NCBI GenBank assembly: GCA_002383325.1
Contig: DFYJ01000122.1
Span: 4,272 to 14,327 of the forward strand
Length of the DNA: 10,056 nt
From: Candidatus Aminicenantes bacterium UBA4085
GTDB taxonomy: Bacteria > Acidobacteriota > Aminicenantia > Aminicenantales > UBA4085
Direction of reading: 5' to 3'
Shown: positions 1 through 6,822 of the stretch, one piece after another
Position numbering within the stretch: position 1 is the stretch's first letter
Layout: the number at the start of each line of letters is the position of its first letter
Made by a program: the position numbers and the translations under genes
The notes under the pieces: generated by a model
What the model saw: only the letters and a program-made list of their open reading frames with translations
What the model was told of the DNA's origin: nothing
Databases searched by the model: none

Positions 1-1
1 C

Positions 2-127
2 GGGCGCGGCCAGGCCCGGGCGGCGAGGGCGTTGTTCGGGTCGGGCTGGTCCGAGGTCCGGACACGGCGGGATCTGGCCGGCATCATCCGGGTGATCACG
101 GCCCGCTGGGGGGGGGAGAGCGTCTAA
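2..127 (+). CDS. C-terminal end of an unidentified protein (partial)
   Basis: An open frame enters from the left edge and stops at TAA (125-127), giving about 41 residues. The tail is basic and amphipathic (RTRRDLAGIIRVITARWGG) and looks like a terminal helix of a real protein, but there is too little to name a family. The stop overlaps the stop of the convergent HD-GYP gene, as expected for tightly packed neighbours. A run of nine G (108-116) lies a few codons before the stop, so the exact C-terminus would be sensitive to an indel there. Another plus frame is also open across this stretch, so the assignment is tentative. Confidence 0.35.
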   Translation, partial: GRGQARAARALFGSGWSEVRTRRDLAGIIRVITARWGGESV

Positions 128-1227
128 GCCTTGAGCTTGCGGGCCAGGATGGAGAACTCCTCCACGCCGGGCACGAAAGCCGTGGTTTCGAACCGGATTC
201 TCTCCCACTTCTCCAGCTTGATCCGCAGGAACGCCTCCACCAGCCTCGGGTCGAATTGGGTCCCGGCGTGGCGGACGATCTCTCTCTGGGCGGTCCGGAA
301 GTCGCGGGCGCGACGGTAGGGCCGGTGGGCGGTGATCGCGTCGAGGGCGTCGGCTAGGGAGAACAGCCGGGCCTCCAGCGGGATGCGGTCGCCCCTCAGC
401 CCGTTCGGATAGCCCGTGCCGTCATAGCGCTCGTGGTGGTGGAGGACGATGTTGCCGACCACCTGGATGAGCTTGATCTCCTTGACCAGTCCATAGCCAA
501 GGGCAGGGTGAAGGCGGATCTTGTCCCAGTCGTCCGCCGTGAGCGGCGCGGTCTTCTTGAGGATCGCGTCGGGGATGGCGATCTTTCCGATATCGTGGAG
601 CAGGGCCCCGCGGCGCAGGCTCTCGAGCTCGTCAGGGTCGGTCAGCCCGATCAGGCCGGCCAGGACCTGGGTGTATTTGGCCACGGCCTGGGAATGGCCG
701 AAGGTCTCGACGTCGCGCAAGTCGAGGGCGGTCATCAGATTTTCCAGGGTCGAGTCGTAGATTTCCTCGAGCTCCGACATCCGGCGCTGATGGCGGACCT
801 GGTCGGCCTGGGCCCGGCGCAGGGACCGGCTGCGGGTCTCGGCCAGGTGTTCGCTCTCGCCGCGCCGCCATTCGCTCCGGACCAGGGACAGGAGCGCGGC
901 GTCATGATCCCGATCGGCGATCCCGTCCAGGCGTCCCTCGCGCAGCAGCCGAAGCCAAGCGCCGTCCTGGCCGGCCGGCGCGACGGCCAGCACGGAAAGT
1001 CCCGGCCGCTGCTTCTTGAGCCCGGACAGGATCCTGAGGATGGGATCGGACGGTCCTGAGGCTTCGGCCAGGACCAGGATGTTTCCGGGATCCGCGGCCA
1101 GGACGGGCAGCCGATCCGGCTCGGCCTGGAGAGGACGCGCGGCCAGCCGCAGAGCCTTCAGCCCGCGCAGCAGCCGCTCGCGGCGACCGTCCTCGAGGCG
1201 GCACATAAGAAGTCCCTGGAGAGTCAT
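124..1227 (-). CDS. HD-GYP domain cyclic-di-GMP phosphodiesterase with degenerate receiver-like N-terminus
   Basis: Predicted cytoplasmic hydrolase of cyclic-di-GMP, 367 aa. Residues 1-120 resemble a response-regulator fold in strand/helix rhythm but show no convincing phospho-acceptor Asp. A basic linker helix (about 120-160) follows, then a complete HD-GYP domain (about 155-350). Visible motifs are RDVETFGHS (171-179, metal-ligand E174 and H178), HDIGK (211-215), H240, HHERYDGTGYP (264-274) and LADALDAIT (291-299), the usual metal and substrate set of active HD-GYP enzymes. The ATG at 1227 has GAGGG nine bases upstream; Met8 is a less likely start. It diverges from the coiled-coil gene and lies near a GGDEF-PilZ gene, so a shared signalling role is inferred. 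Family call is firm; activity is predicted from motifs only. Confidence 0.93.
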   Translation of the reverse strand: MTLQGLLMCRLEDGRRERLLRGLKALRLAARPLQAEPDRLPVLAADPGNILVLAEASGPSDPILRILSGLKKQRPGLSVLAVAPAGQDGAWLRLLREGRLDGIADRDHDAALLSLVRSEWRRGESEHLAETRSRSLRRAQADQVRHQRRMSELEEIYDSTLENLMTALDLRDVETFGHSQAVAKYTQVLAGLIGLTDPDELESLRRGALLHDIGKIAIPDAILKKTAPLTADDWDKIRLHPALGYGLVKEIKLIQVVGNIVLHHHERYDGTGYPNGLRGDRIPLEARLFSLADALDAITAHRPYRRARDFRTAQREIVRHAGTQFDPRLVEAFLRIKLEKWERIRFETTAFVPGVEEFSILARKLKA

Positions 1228-1241
1228 GGAAATCGACCCTC

Positions 1242-1270
1242 TTTATACTCCAGGCATCAGGGCGGCGCAA
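1242..1270 (-). promoter_or_regulatory. Possible sigma70 promoter of the HD-GYP gene
   Basis: Read on the minus strand, TTGCGC (1270-1265) is followed after 17 bases by TATAAA (1247-1242), a good -10 with a weak -35. The predicted transcript start would fall around 1235, inside or after the ribosome site (1241-1237). Either the mRNA is nearly leaderless or the real promoter lies further upstream. Confidence 0.3.
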
Positions 1271-1284
1271 GCCGGCCGGCGCGG

Positions 1285-1308
1285 GGGGTGACTCCCGGGG
1301 GGGAGATC
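1285..1308 (+). repeat. Two 12-bp G-rich units resembling the repeats ahead of hutU
   Basis: GGGGTGACTCCC (1285-1296) and GGGGGGGAGATC (1297-1308) are adjacent 12-base units. They resemble GGGGTGATTCCG and GGGGTGAAATCA at 4928-4951, and each locus also has GGTGATTGCCC downstream (1367-1377 and 4954-4964). The shared layout suggests copies of one intergenic element, here interrupted by the palindrome at 1307-1330. This was found by eye; its significance in GC-rich DNA was not computed. Confidence 0.4.
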
Positions 1309-1330
1309 TCTCATCGCCGGCGGTGAGAGA
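1307..1330. repeat. 24-bp palindrome in divergent intergenic region
   Basis: The arms TCTCTCAT-CGCC and GGCG-GTGAGAGA pair perfectly around a CGCCGGCG core, except for one T/G position (1314 with 1323). It lies between the divergent HD-GYP and coiled-coil genes, so it could be an operator for a dimeric regulator acting on both. A transcription terminator is less likely because there is no T-tract and no gene ends here. Confidence 0.55.
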
Positions 1331-1335
1331 GGGGA

Positions 1336-1362
1336 GGGCAAAATGCCCGGCTCACTCGCCGG
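1336..1362. repeat. Two small overlapping inverted repeats
   Basis: GGGCA-AAA-TGCCC (1336-1348) overlaps CCGGC-TCACTC-GCCGG (1347-1362), so the two hairpins would be mutually exclusive in RNA. Both lie upstream of the proposed promoter of the coiled-coil gene. They may be part of the same regulatory patch as the larger palindrome just to the left. No function can be read from sequence. Confidence 0.35.
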
Positions 1363-1371
1363 GGAAGGTGA

Positions 1372-1401
1372 TTGCCCTGCCGGCGGCGGATCAGATACAC
1401 T
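1372..1401 (+). promoter_or_regulatory. Possible sigma70 promoter of the coiled-coil gene
   Basis: TTGCCC (1372-1377) and TACACT (1396-1401) are separated by 18 bases, giving a predicted start near 1408 and a leader of about 44 bases. Both hexamers are only partial matches. The -35 overlaps the GGTGATTGCCC motif shared with the hutU upstream region. Confidence 0.35.
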
Positions 1402-1451
1402 AGCCGCGTGCTTGAGAAGCCCGGTCCGACAGGGGCTGAAGGAGAACGGAC

Positions 1452-2837
1452 ATGACGCCCAAAGGCGATGCGCTCGACGAATCCACGGTCATCATCCGCG
1501 AGATCGAATCCGGCTTGGAGTCCAGCCTCCGGCAGAAGCGTGAGCAGATCGAGCGCGAGCTCGAAGAGCAGCTCCGCCGCGGGCGCGAGGAGTCCGAGCG
1601 GAAGCTGGCCGAGATCGAACGTGAGTTCGAGAAGGAAAAGGGCAGCTTGCGCGAGTACCACGACGCGGTGGCCGAGTTCGAGGAGGCCCGCGACGGGCTG
1701 GAGGCCGAGATCCGGGAGCGCCTCGACCGAAGCGCCGCTTTCCAGAAAGAGATTGAGAAGCTGACGTCCCAGACCGGCGATGAGCTGCGGACCGTGGCCG
1801 ATATCAGCGGCCGCCTGGCCGACCTGCGGCTCTCGGCCGAGCGGAAGATCGGCGACATGCGGGCCAGGCTCAAGGAGAAGTTCCCCGGCGCGGCGGTCAT
1901 CGATCCGGCGCGGCCGGCTAAGCCTGTCCCGGCCCATCTCCCGGCTTCGGCCGAATCGGCCGAAGCGGACGCGGAGGCCCGGCTGGCCCCGCCGAGCGAT
2001 TCTCTCGACGCCGGCACCGGCCCCTCCGGCGACGAGCGCGAGTTTGTCTTCGACCTGGAGAAAGAGCTCGGAAAGCTCAAGAAGATCAAGGAGATGCTGG
2101 ACCAGGACGGCGGGTCCGCCTGCCCCGGCGCCTCGTTCCTTCCGTCCCAGACCAGCGCCGTTCCCGAGCCCTCCGAGGACGTCCTTCCGCCCCATCCCGA
2201 GGAGGCCGGGTGGCCGTCGCCGCGGACGGAGCCCGCGGCCGAGATGCGGATGCCCGAGATCAACCAGTTCATCCAGGACTTCGTCCAGCGCGAGCAGGGA
2301 TCGGCCGCACTGGCCGCGGCCCCCGCTTCGTTCGATGAGGCCGATTTCGCGGCCGTCTTCGCCGCCCTGGAGAAGTACCGTCGCTCGGAGCCCACGGATT
2401 ACAGCGGCGAGATCAGCTTTTTCCAGAACCGCGATCATCTCATCCTGGACGGGGAGTCGCTGCTGCGGGCCGTCGACACGGTCACGGCGGAAGCCCGCAA
2501 GCTCTTCGGCCGGCTGGGTCAGGCCGGCACGCCCAAAGACCAGTTCTTCATCAAGCAGGAGCTCATCAACAACCAGGAAATCCTGCGCAAGATCGTCCTT
2601 CGCTCCGTCCGCATGTGCGAGCGCGAGTCCTGCCGGCTGCCCCGTTACACCGCCGACATCCTCAACGCCGGCGTGCTGAAAGATCTCCTGGAGCGCCTGA
2701 ACATGGACAACTGGAGCAACCAGGATGATTTCGCCGCTTTCGAGGCGGTCGCGGGTCAGCTGAAAGACGCCTTCCACCGGCGGATCACCCCGCCGGCCCG
2801 CTACCTGCATTCCGTCATCCAGGAGCTGGAGGGCTGA
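1452..2837 (+). CDS. Coiled-coil protein with helical C-terminal domain, unknown function
   Basis: 461 aa, not recognised. The ATG has AAGGAG (1439-1444) seven bases upstream. Residues about 10-143 are a charged Glu/Arg/Lys helix with few glycines or prolines, a strong long coiled coil. Residues 145-195 and 220-265 are Pro/Ala/Ser/Glu-rich and probably flexible, separated by a short charged helix (195-217). The segment from MPEINQFIQDFV (267-278) to the end is a compact helical domain with cysteines at 389 and 394. There is no signal peptide or membrane segment, so it is probably cytoplasmic. The architecture suggests an oligomeric scaffold or adaptor. It lies between an HD-GYP gene and a GGDEF-PilZ gene, which makes a link to cyclic-di-GMP signalling or surface motility attractive but unproven. 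A longer antisense ORF covers the same region but lacks a ribosome site and domain-like composition. Confidence 0.85.
   Translation: MTPKGDALDESTVIIREIESGLESSLRQKREQIERELEEQLRRGREESERKLAEIEREFEKEKGSLREYHDAVAEFEEARDGLEAEIRERLDRSAAFQKEIEKLTSQTGDELRTVADISGRLADLRLSAERKIGDMRARLKEKFPGAAVIDPARPAKPVPAHLPASAESAEADAEARLAPPSDSLDAGTGPSGDEREFVFDLEKELGKLKKIKEMLDQDGGSACPGASFLPSQTSAVPEPSEDVLPPHPEEAGWPSPRTEPAAEMRMPEINQFIQDFVQREQGSAALAAAPASFDEADFAAVFAALEKYRRSEPTDYSGEISFFQNRDHLILDGESLLRAVDTVTAEARKLFGRLGQAGTPKDQFFIKQELINNQEILRKIVLRSVRMCERESCRLPRYTADILNAGVLKDLLERLNMDNWSNQDDFAAFEAVAGQLKDAFHRRITPPARYLHSVIQELEG
1944..1966. repeat. Perfect 23-bp palindrome inside the coiled-coil gene
   Basis: GCTTCGGCCGA (1944-1954) and TCGGCCGAAGC (1956-1966) are exact reverse complements around one A. 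The stretch encodes the Ala/Ser/Glu linker near residues 165-172. It would form a strong hairpin in mRNA. The repeat may simply reflect Ser-Ala-Glu codons with GC-rich third positions. Confidence 0.6.
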
Positions 2838-2851
2838 GCCGGACGGCTCAG
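2834..2851. terminator. Palindrome joining two convergent stop codons, possible bidirectional terminator
   Basis: CTGAGCCG (2834-2841) and CGGCTCAG (2844-2851) are exact reverse complements around GA. The TGA of the coiled-coil gene (2835-2837) and the TGA of the GGDEF gene (2850-2848, minus strand) sit at symmetric positions in the arms. The RNA would form a 7-bp stem with a GGAC loop on either strand. There is no T-tract, so intrinsic termination would be weak at best. Confidence 0.35.
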
Positions 2852-4851
2852 GATTCGAGGACGTTCTTGCGCCCGAGCGACAGGAAGTAGTCCTCAAGCA
2901 GACGATGGTCTTCAGCGGTCAGACCGCGGAATTTCAATCCCGTGTAGAAAAAAGCCGACAGGGGTGAGGCTTCCCGGCAATAGACCACCTCGGCCTGGAA
3001 GGGAGAGGCTCGATTGCCGAGGACCAGAAACAGGTCCAGGACACGGGCCAGGGGAAAGGGTGTCTCGACCGAGATGCGGGCCCCGCCCAGACTCAAATCG
3101 ATCGCGGTCGCGACCCTGTGGCTGCCGTTCTCGCGGAAGATGCAGAGGGTCGAGGCGGGGTAGCGCTGGTGGGTCCGTTTTTCCATGAAGACCCGCTCTC
3201 CGGGCTTGCCCAGGATGGACGTCTTGCTGACGACGGCTGCCTTCTCCCGGACGTAAGCGCAGACCCGGTTCTTGTAGGCCGCTCCAGGGTCCCCGCCCAA
3301 AGCGGCCAGCTTCTTGCCCTTGGCCTCGGCCAGGGCCAGGTCGGCCTCCTGGGCGAACATCTTGAGGGAGGCCCGGGTCAGGATGGCCACTGAGCCGCTC
3401 CGCTCCTTCGGGACAAGGGTTGCGCCGAAGCTCATGGTCAGGTCGTGGCGGGGCTGGTACTCCTCAAACTCGAAGACGTGCTCCTCGACCGCCTTGCGGA
3501 TGCGCTCGGTCAGAAGAGTCGCCTCCTCGATGTTCGCCACCCCGGTCAGGAAGAAGAGGAACTCCTCGCCGCCGTAGCGGCAGAGCAGATCCTGGTCGCG
3601 GATGGAAGTCCGCAGAACGGCTCCCAGGTCGTGCAGCAGCCGGTTGCCGGCTTCGTGTCCGTGGCGATCATTGTAGGTCTTGAACCAGTCGACATCGCCC
3701 ATGACCAGAGCGAACGATCCCGTCTCCTGCCTCCGCTTGCTCAGGGTCTCGACCTTCTGGACGACCTTCTCGAAGAAGGCGTCGGGACGGAGCAGCCCGG
3801 TCAGGGCGTCGTATTGGATCAGGTTCAGCTTGGTCATGGCCAGGGCGATGTGCTCCGATAGTCCCCGCAGGATCTGCCGATCCTCCTCCGTGAAGCCCGC
3901 CCCCGCTCCTTCGGCTTTATCGTAGACCTCCAGGACGCCGATGATCTTGGCGCCGTGCTGCAGGGGCGCGGCGAGGAGGTTGACGGGCGGCGACTTGAGC
4001 AGCTCCCGGTAGCGGTCCGAGGCCCGCTCGTCCCGCATCGGTTCGAACAGCCGCAGGTCCTCCCCGGTCCGGGCCACGTGGGCGGCGAAGTCCGGGGCCG
4101 CCCAGAGAGCGATGTGGCGGGAGAAGTCGGCGTGAACCAGATAGGCGTCCTCCCAAATCAGCGGCTTAAGGAATCGGCCCAGGGAGTCGTTCTCTTCCAG
4201 GATATAGAGCGACATGGCCCGGGCCCCGATCAGAGCCTTAATGTCGGCTCCGATGTCGAGCAGGACGCTGACGTCGTCGGCCCCGTAAAGCTTGCGCAGA
4301 AGCTCCTCGAAACGGCGCTTGAGCTGCTCCGACCGGACATAGCGCTGCTGCAGGGCGATACGCTTCTCCAGCTCCTTGATCAATCCGCCGGCCAGGGCAT
4401 GGTTGAGGCTTCTTATCTCGGCGCAGACTTGCTTCAGCCGCCCTTCGGTGTCCGCCTTGGCCGAGGACAGGCTGTCCACTTCCTCCCGCAGGCGGACGTA
4501 GGCGGCGGCCGACTTCAGCTTGTGCTCGAGCCGGCTGCGGTCGAGCGGATGGCGGGTGAGAGGCAGAATATCGACCTGGCGTCCGGACGGGAAAGCCTGG
4601 GCCGCGGATCGCAGTCCGGCCTCGTCGGGGCCGGTCAGGAAGAGCAGAGGAACGGCCTCCAGCTTGTCCCGCAGCTGGGGACGGGCGGCTTCCTCGGCTT
4701 CGATCAGGGCGATGGAGAAGGGGACGGCGGACAGCAAGGCGGCGGCCTTGTCGGCATCGGCGGCAGCGTAAACGAGGCCCAGCTTGCGGCAGGCATCGTA
4801 GAGGAATTCCCGATCCTCCGCCGTCCGGGCAAAAACCAGAATCTTCGGCAC
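2848..4851 (-). CDS. GAF-GGDEF-PilZ diguanylate cyclase with receiver-like N-terminus
   Basis: Predicted synthase of cyclic-di-GMP from two GTP, 667 aa. Domains in order: a degenerate receiver-like fold (about 1-105, usual Asp site reads IEAEE), a coiled-coil linker (108-185), a GAF sensor domain (about 190-340), GGDEF (about 345-520) and C-terminal PilZ (about 555-660). The active motif GGEEF (427-431) is intact, with the product-inhibition I-site RDQD (418-421) correctly spaced five residues before it. PilZ carries RTHQR (559-563) and DLSLGG (585-590), the full cyclic-di-GMP binding signature, so the protein should both make and sense the nucleotide. The GTG start at 4851 follows GGAGGAGAC closely. 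It is soluble, without membrane segments; the GAF ligand is unknown. A strong promoter lies upstream (complement 4890-4918). Confidence 0.95.
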   Translation of the reverse strand: MPKILVFARTAEDREFLYDACRKLGLVYAAADADKAAALLSAVPFSIALIEAEEAARPQLRDKLEAVPLLFLTGPDEAGLRSAAQAFPSGRQVDILPLTRHPLDRSRLEHKLKSAAAYVRLREEVDSLSSAKADTEGRLKQVCAEIRSLNHALAGGLIKELEKRIALQQRYVRSEQLKRRFEELLRKLYGADDVSVLLDIGADIKALIGARAMSLYILEENDSLGRFLKPLIWEDAYLVHADFSRHIALWAAPDFAAHVARTGEDLRLFEPMRDERASDRYRELLKSPPVNLLAAPLQHGAKIIGVLEVYDKAEGAGAGFTEEDRQILRGLSEHIALAMTKLNLIQYDALTGLLRPDAFFEKVVQKVETLSKRRQETGSFALVMGDVDWFKTYNDRHGHEAGNRLLHDLGAVLRTSIRDQDLLCRYGGEEFLFFLTGVANIEEATLLTERIRKAVEEHVFEFEEYQPRHDLTMSFGATLVPKERSGSVAILTRASLKMFAQEADLALAEAKGKKLAALGGDPGAAYKNRVCAYVREKAAVVSKTSILGKPGERVFMEKRTHQRYPASTLCIFRENGSHRVATAIDLSLGGARISVETPFPLARVLDLFLVLGNRASPFQAEVVYCREASPLSAFFYTGLKFRGLTAEDHRLLEDYFLSLGRKNVLES

Positions 4852-4889
4852 GTCTCCTCCGCGAGGGCCAGACCCCCTTCGGTGCTTCC

Positions 4890-4918
4890 GTTATAGAGGA
4901 ACCCCCCAGCCCTGTCAA
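4890..4918 (-). promoter_or_regulatory. Near-consensus sigma70 promoter of the GGDEF-PilZ gene
   Basis: On the minus strand, TTGACA (4918-4913) is a perfect -35, followed after exactly 17 bases by TATAAC (4895-4890). Transcription would start near 4883, about 30 bases before the GTG at 4851. This is the best housekeeping promoter match in the window. Confidence 0.65.
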
Positions 4919-4927
4919 GGCGGGCAG

Positions 4928-4963
4928 GGGGTGATTCCGGGGGTGAAATCAGGGGTGATTGCC
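4928..4963 (+). repeat. Three tandem 12-bp direct repeats upstream of hutU
   Basis: GGGGTGATTCCG (4928-4939), GGGGTGAAATCA (4940-4951) and GGGGTGATTGCC (4952-4963) are consecutive at an exact 12-bp period with GGGGTGA invariant. They sit just upstream of the hutU promoter region and 10 bases beyond the GGDEF promoter -35. An iterated binding site for a regulator, or a dispersed intergenic repeat, are the two readings. Confidence 0.6.
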
Positions 4964-4974
4964 CGGTGGGGCTA

Positions 4975-4983
4975 TGGTATATT
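4975..4983 (+). promoter_or_regulatory. Possible extended -10 promoter of hutU
   Basis: TGG-TATATT (4975-4983) matches an extended -10 element (TGn plus five of six bases of TATAAT). No good -35 is present at the right spacing, as is common for extended -10 promoters. The predicted start near 4990 would coincide with the ribosome site AGGAG (4990-4994), giving a very short leader. Confidence 0.4.
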
Positions 4984-5002
4984 GCTCTCAGGAGAAATGG
5001 CC

Positions 5003-6676
5003 ATGGTTGATGCGAAGAGCGGACCGAAGACCGTCCGGGCGCCCCGGGGCCCACGCCTGAATACCAAAGGCTGGGCCCAGGAAGGGGCCCTTCGGATGCT
5101 GATGAACAACCTCGATCCGGACGTGGCCGAGAAGCCGCGCGATCTGATCGTCTACGGCGGCACCGGCAAGGCGGCCCGAGACTGGGACTGCTTCCGGGCC
5201 ATCGTCCGCAGCCTGAAGTCGCTGGCCGGCGACGAGACGCTCATCGTCCAGTCCGGCAAGCCCGTGGCCGTCTTCAAGACCCACGCCGAGGCGCCCAGGG
5301 TTCTCATCGCCAATGCCCTGCTCGTCCCCAAGTGGGCCACCTGGGACGAGTTCCGCCGGCTGGAAGGACTGGGGCTGACGATGTACGGACAGATGACCGC
5401 GGGCAGCTGGATCTACATCGGCTCTCAGGGCATCCTTCAAGGCACTTTCGAGACGCTGGCGGCGGTGGCCAGGAGCCACTTCGGGGGAAGCCTCAAGGGC
5501 CGCCTGACCGTGACGGCCGGTCTGGGCGGGATGGGCGGGGCCCAGCCTCTGGCCGTGACCATGAACGACGGCGTGGCCATCGTCATCGAGGTCGACAAGG
5601 ACCGCATCAGGCGGCGCCTGGAAACCCTCTATGTGGACACCGCGGCCGAGAGCCTGGACCAGGCCCTGGCCCTGGCCGAGAAGGCCTGCCGGGAAGGCCG
5701 GCCGCTCTCGATCGCTCTCCTCGGCAATGCGGCCGAAGTCCTGCCCGAGATGGTCCGGCGGGGCGTCGTGCCGGACATTCTGACCGACCAGACATCGGCC
5801 CATGACGAGCTGAACGGCTACGTCCCGGCCGGGCTGGCCTACGAGGATGCCTTGATCCTGAGGACCAAGGACCCGGCCGACTACATCCGACGCTCCTACG
5901 ACTCCATGGCCGCCCATGTCCGGGCCATGCTGGATCTGCAAAAGCGGGGCGCCCGCAGCTTCGATTACGGCAACAACATCCGCGGGCAGGCCCTCAAGGC
6001 CGGAGTCGCCGGAGCCTTCGACATTCCCGGCTTTGTGCCGGAGTACATCCGGCCTCTCTTCTGCCTGGGCAAGGGCCCCTTCCGCTGGGCCGCGCTCTCC
6101 GGCCGGCCGGAGGACATCTACGCCACCGACGAGGCCGTCCTCAAGGAGTTCCCCGAGGACGAGGCCCTGGCCCGCTGGATCCGCAAGGCCCGGGAGAAAG
6201 TCCGATTCCAGGGCCTGCCCTCCCGCATCTGCTGGCTGGGCTACGGGGAACGGGCCCGCTTCGGGGCGGTCATCAATCATCTGGTCAGGAAGGGGAAGAT
6301 CTCGGCCCCGATCGTCATCGGCCGCGACCATTTGGACGCCGGCTCCGTGGCCTCGCCCAACCGCGAGACGGAGGCCATGCGGGACGGCTCCGACGCCATC
6401 GCCGATTGGCCCATCCTGAACGCCCTCCTCAATGCCGTCAGCGGCGCCTCCTGGGTCTCGGTCCATCACGGCGGCGGTGTCGGAATCGGCCTCTCGATCC
6501 ACGCCGGAATGGTCGTTGTCGCCGACGGAACGGCCTCCATGGGGCGGCGCCTGGAGCGCGTTCTGACCGTCGATCCCGGGATGGGGGTCGTCCGGCATGC
6601 CGACGCGGGCTACCCGGAAGCCGTCGCCTTCGCCCGCAAGGCCGGTATCAAGATCCCCATGCCGCGCCGGGCCTGA
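5003..6676 (+). CDS. hutU: Urocanate hydratase (urocanase)
   Basis: Converts urocanate to 4-imidazolone-5-propionate in histidine degradation, using tightly bound NAD+; cytoplasmic homodimer in the family. The start is set at ATG 5003, eight bases after AGGAG (4990-4994). ATG 4997 is too close to that site, and an upstream in-frame GTG (4931) would run through the promoter. The product is 557 aa, the usual length. Motifs in this numbering: [11 protein letters not shown] (51-61), GLGGMGG NAD-binding loop (173-179), DQTSAHD (262-268), [10 protein letters not shown] with Cys410, HHGGGVGIG (488-496). Cys410 has the same number as the active-site cysteine of the Pseudomonas putida enzyme, supporting the start choice. 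No other hut gene is in the window. It diverges from the GGDEF gene, with 12-bp repeats between them. Confidence 0.97.
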   Translation: MVDAKSGPKTVRAPRGPRLNTKGWAQEGALRMLMNNLDPDVAEKPRDLIVYGGTGKAARDWDCFRAIVRSLKSLAGDETLIVQSGKPVAVFKTHAEAPRVLIANALLVPKWATWDEFRRLEGLGLTMYGQMTAGSWIYIGSQGILQGTFETLAAVARSHFGGSLKGRLTVTAGLGGMGGAQPLAVTMNDGVAIVIEVDKDRIRRRLETLYVDTAAESLDQALALAEKACREGRPLSIALLGNAAEVLPEMVRRGVVPDILTDQTSAHDELNGYVPAGLAYEDALILRTKDPADYIRRSYDSMAAHVRAMLDLQKRGARSFDYGNNIRGQALKAGVAGAFDIPGFVPEYIRPLFCLGKGPFRWAALSGRPEDIYATDEAVLKEFPEDEALARWIRKAREKVRFQGLPSRICWLGYGERARFGAVINHLVRKGKISAPIVIGRDHLDAGSVASPNRETEAMRDGSDAIADWPILNALLNAVSGASWVSVHHGGGVGIGLSIHAGMVVVADGTASMGRRLERVLTVDPGMGVVRHADAGYPEAVAFARKAGIKIPMPRRA

Positions 6677-6700
6677 CGCCGCGCGTCGTCTTGAGTCGTC

Positions 6701-6716
6701 CGACCGCATCCGGTCG
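6701..6716. promoter_or_regulatory. Inverted repeat, upstream activator site or weak hutU terminator
   Basis: CGACCG-CATC-CGGTCG is a perfect 6-bp dyad 24 bases after the hutU stop. Its centre is about 125 bases upstream of the predicted sigma54 transcript start, within the normal range for enhancer sites of NtrC-type activators. As a terminator it lacks a T-tract. Both readings are inference. Confidence 0.4.
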
Positions 6717-6739
6717 TAGTCTCTTGACGGCCTCTTCCG

Positions 6740-6768
6740 GATCGGACTGTGGACCGCGAAGCCCGATC
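6740..6768. promoter_or_regulatory. Second inverted repeat upstream of the sigma54 promoter
   Basis: GATCGG (6740-6745) and CCGATC (6763-6768) are exact 6-bp arms 17 bases apart, centred about 79 bases before the predicted transcript start. It could be a second enhancer half for a sigma54 activator. The dyad does not share an obvious sequence with the one at 6701-6716, which weakens the idea that one protein binds both. Confidence 0.3.
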
Positions 6769-6806
6769 TCCCCTGGGCGTCCCGTCCCGTATTCTCCCTT
6801 CGTCGT

Positions 6807-6822
6807 TGGCACGCGCCTTGCA
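6807..6822 (+). promoter_or_regulatory. Sigma54 (RpoN) promoter of the tetracysteine peptide operon
   Basis: TTGGCACG-CGCC-TTGCA (6806-6822) matches the sigma54 consensus TTGGCACG-N4-TTGCW at every defined base. The invariant GG (6808-6809) and GC (6820-6821) are exactly 10 bases apart. Transcription would begin near 6833, leaving a leader of about 17 bases with AAAGGAG (6836-6842) before the ATG at 6850. Expression should therefore need RpoN and an ATP-driven enhancer-binding activator, neither of which is encoded here. Confidence 0.8.

Noticed and set aside
108..116. Nine-G run suggesting a programmed frameshift in the leftmost gene
   Set aside because: It lies only a few codons before the stop and too little of the gene is visible to show that a frame change extends anything meaningful.
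1311..2897. Long antisense open frame (528 codons) over the coiled-coil gene
   Set aside because: It is longer than the plus-strand gene but is a GC-bias shadow: low-complexity Leu/Gly/Arg/Asp composition, no ribosome site, and it overruns the end of the GGDEF gene. The plus strand has AAGGAG at correct spacing and coherent coiled-coil structure.
3955..4896. 313-codon plus-strand frame opposite the GGDEF-PilZ gene
   Set aside because: The minus-strand product has GAF, GGDEF and PilZ signatures and a strong promoter; the opposite frame is a Gly/Gln/Leu-rich shadow.
4931..5002. N-terminal extension of hutU from an upstream GTG
   Set aside because: It would translate through the 12-bp repeats and the extended -10, has no ribosome site, and moves the active-site cysteine away from position 410.
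6701..6716. Strong intrinsic terminator for hutU
   Set aside because: The stem has only 6 bp and is followed by TAGTCTC rather than a T-tract; at most a weak or factor-dependent end.
6724..6752. Sigma70 promoter with TTGACG at 6724
   Set aside because: The -35 is good, but no acceptable -10 occurs at 16-18 bases (CTGTGG at 17), whereas the sigma54 element nearer the gene is an exact match.
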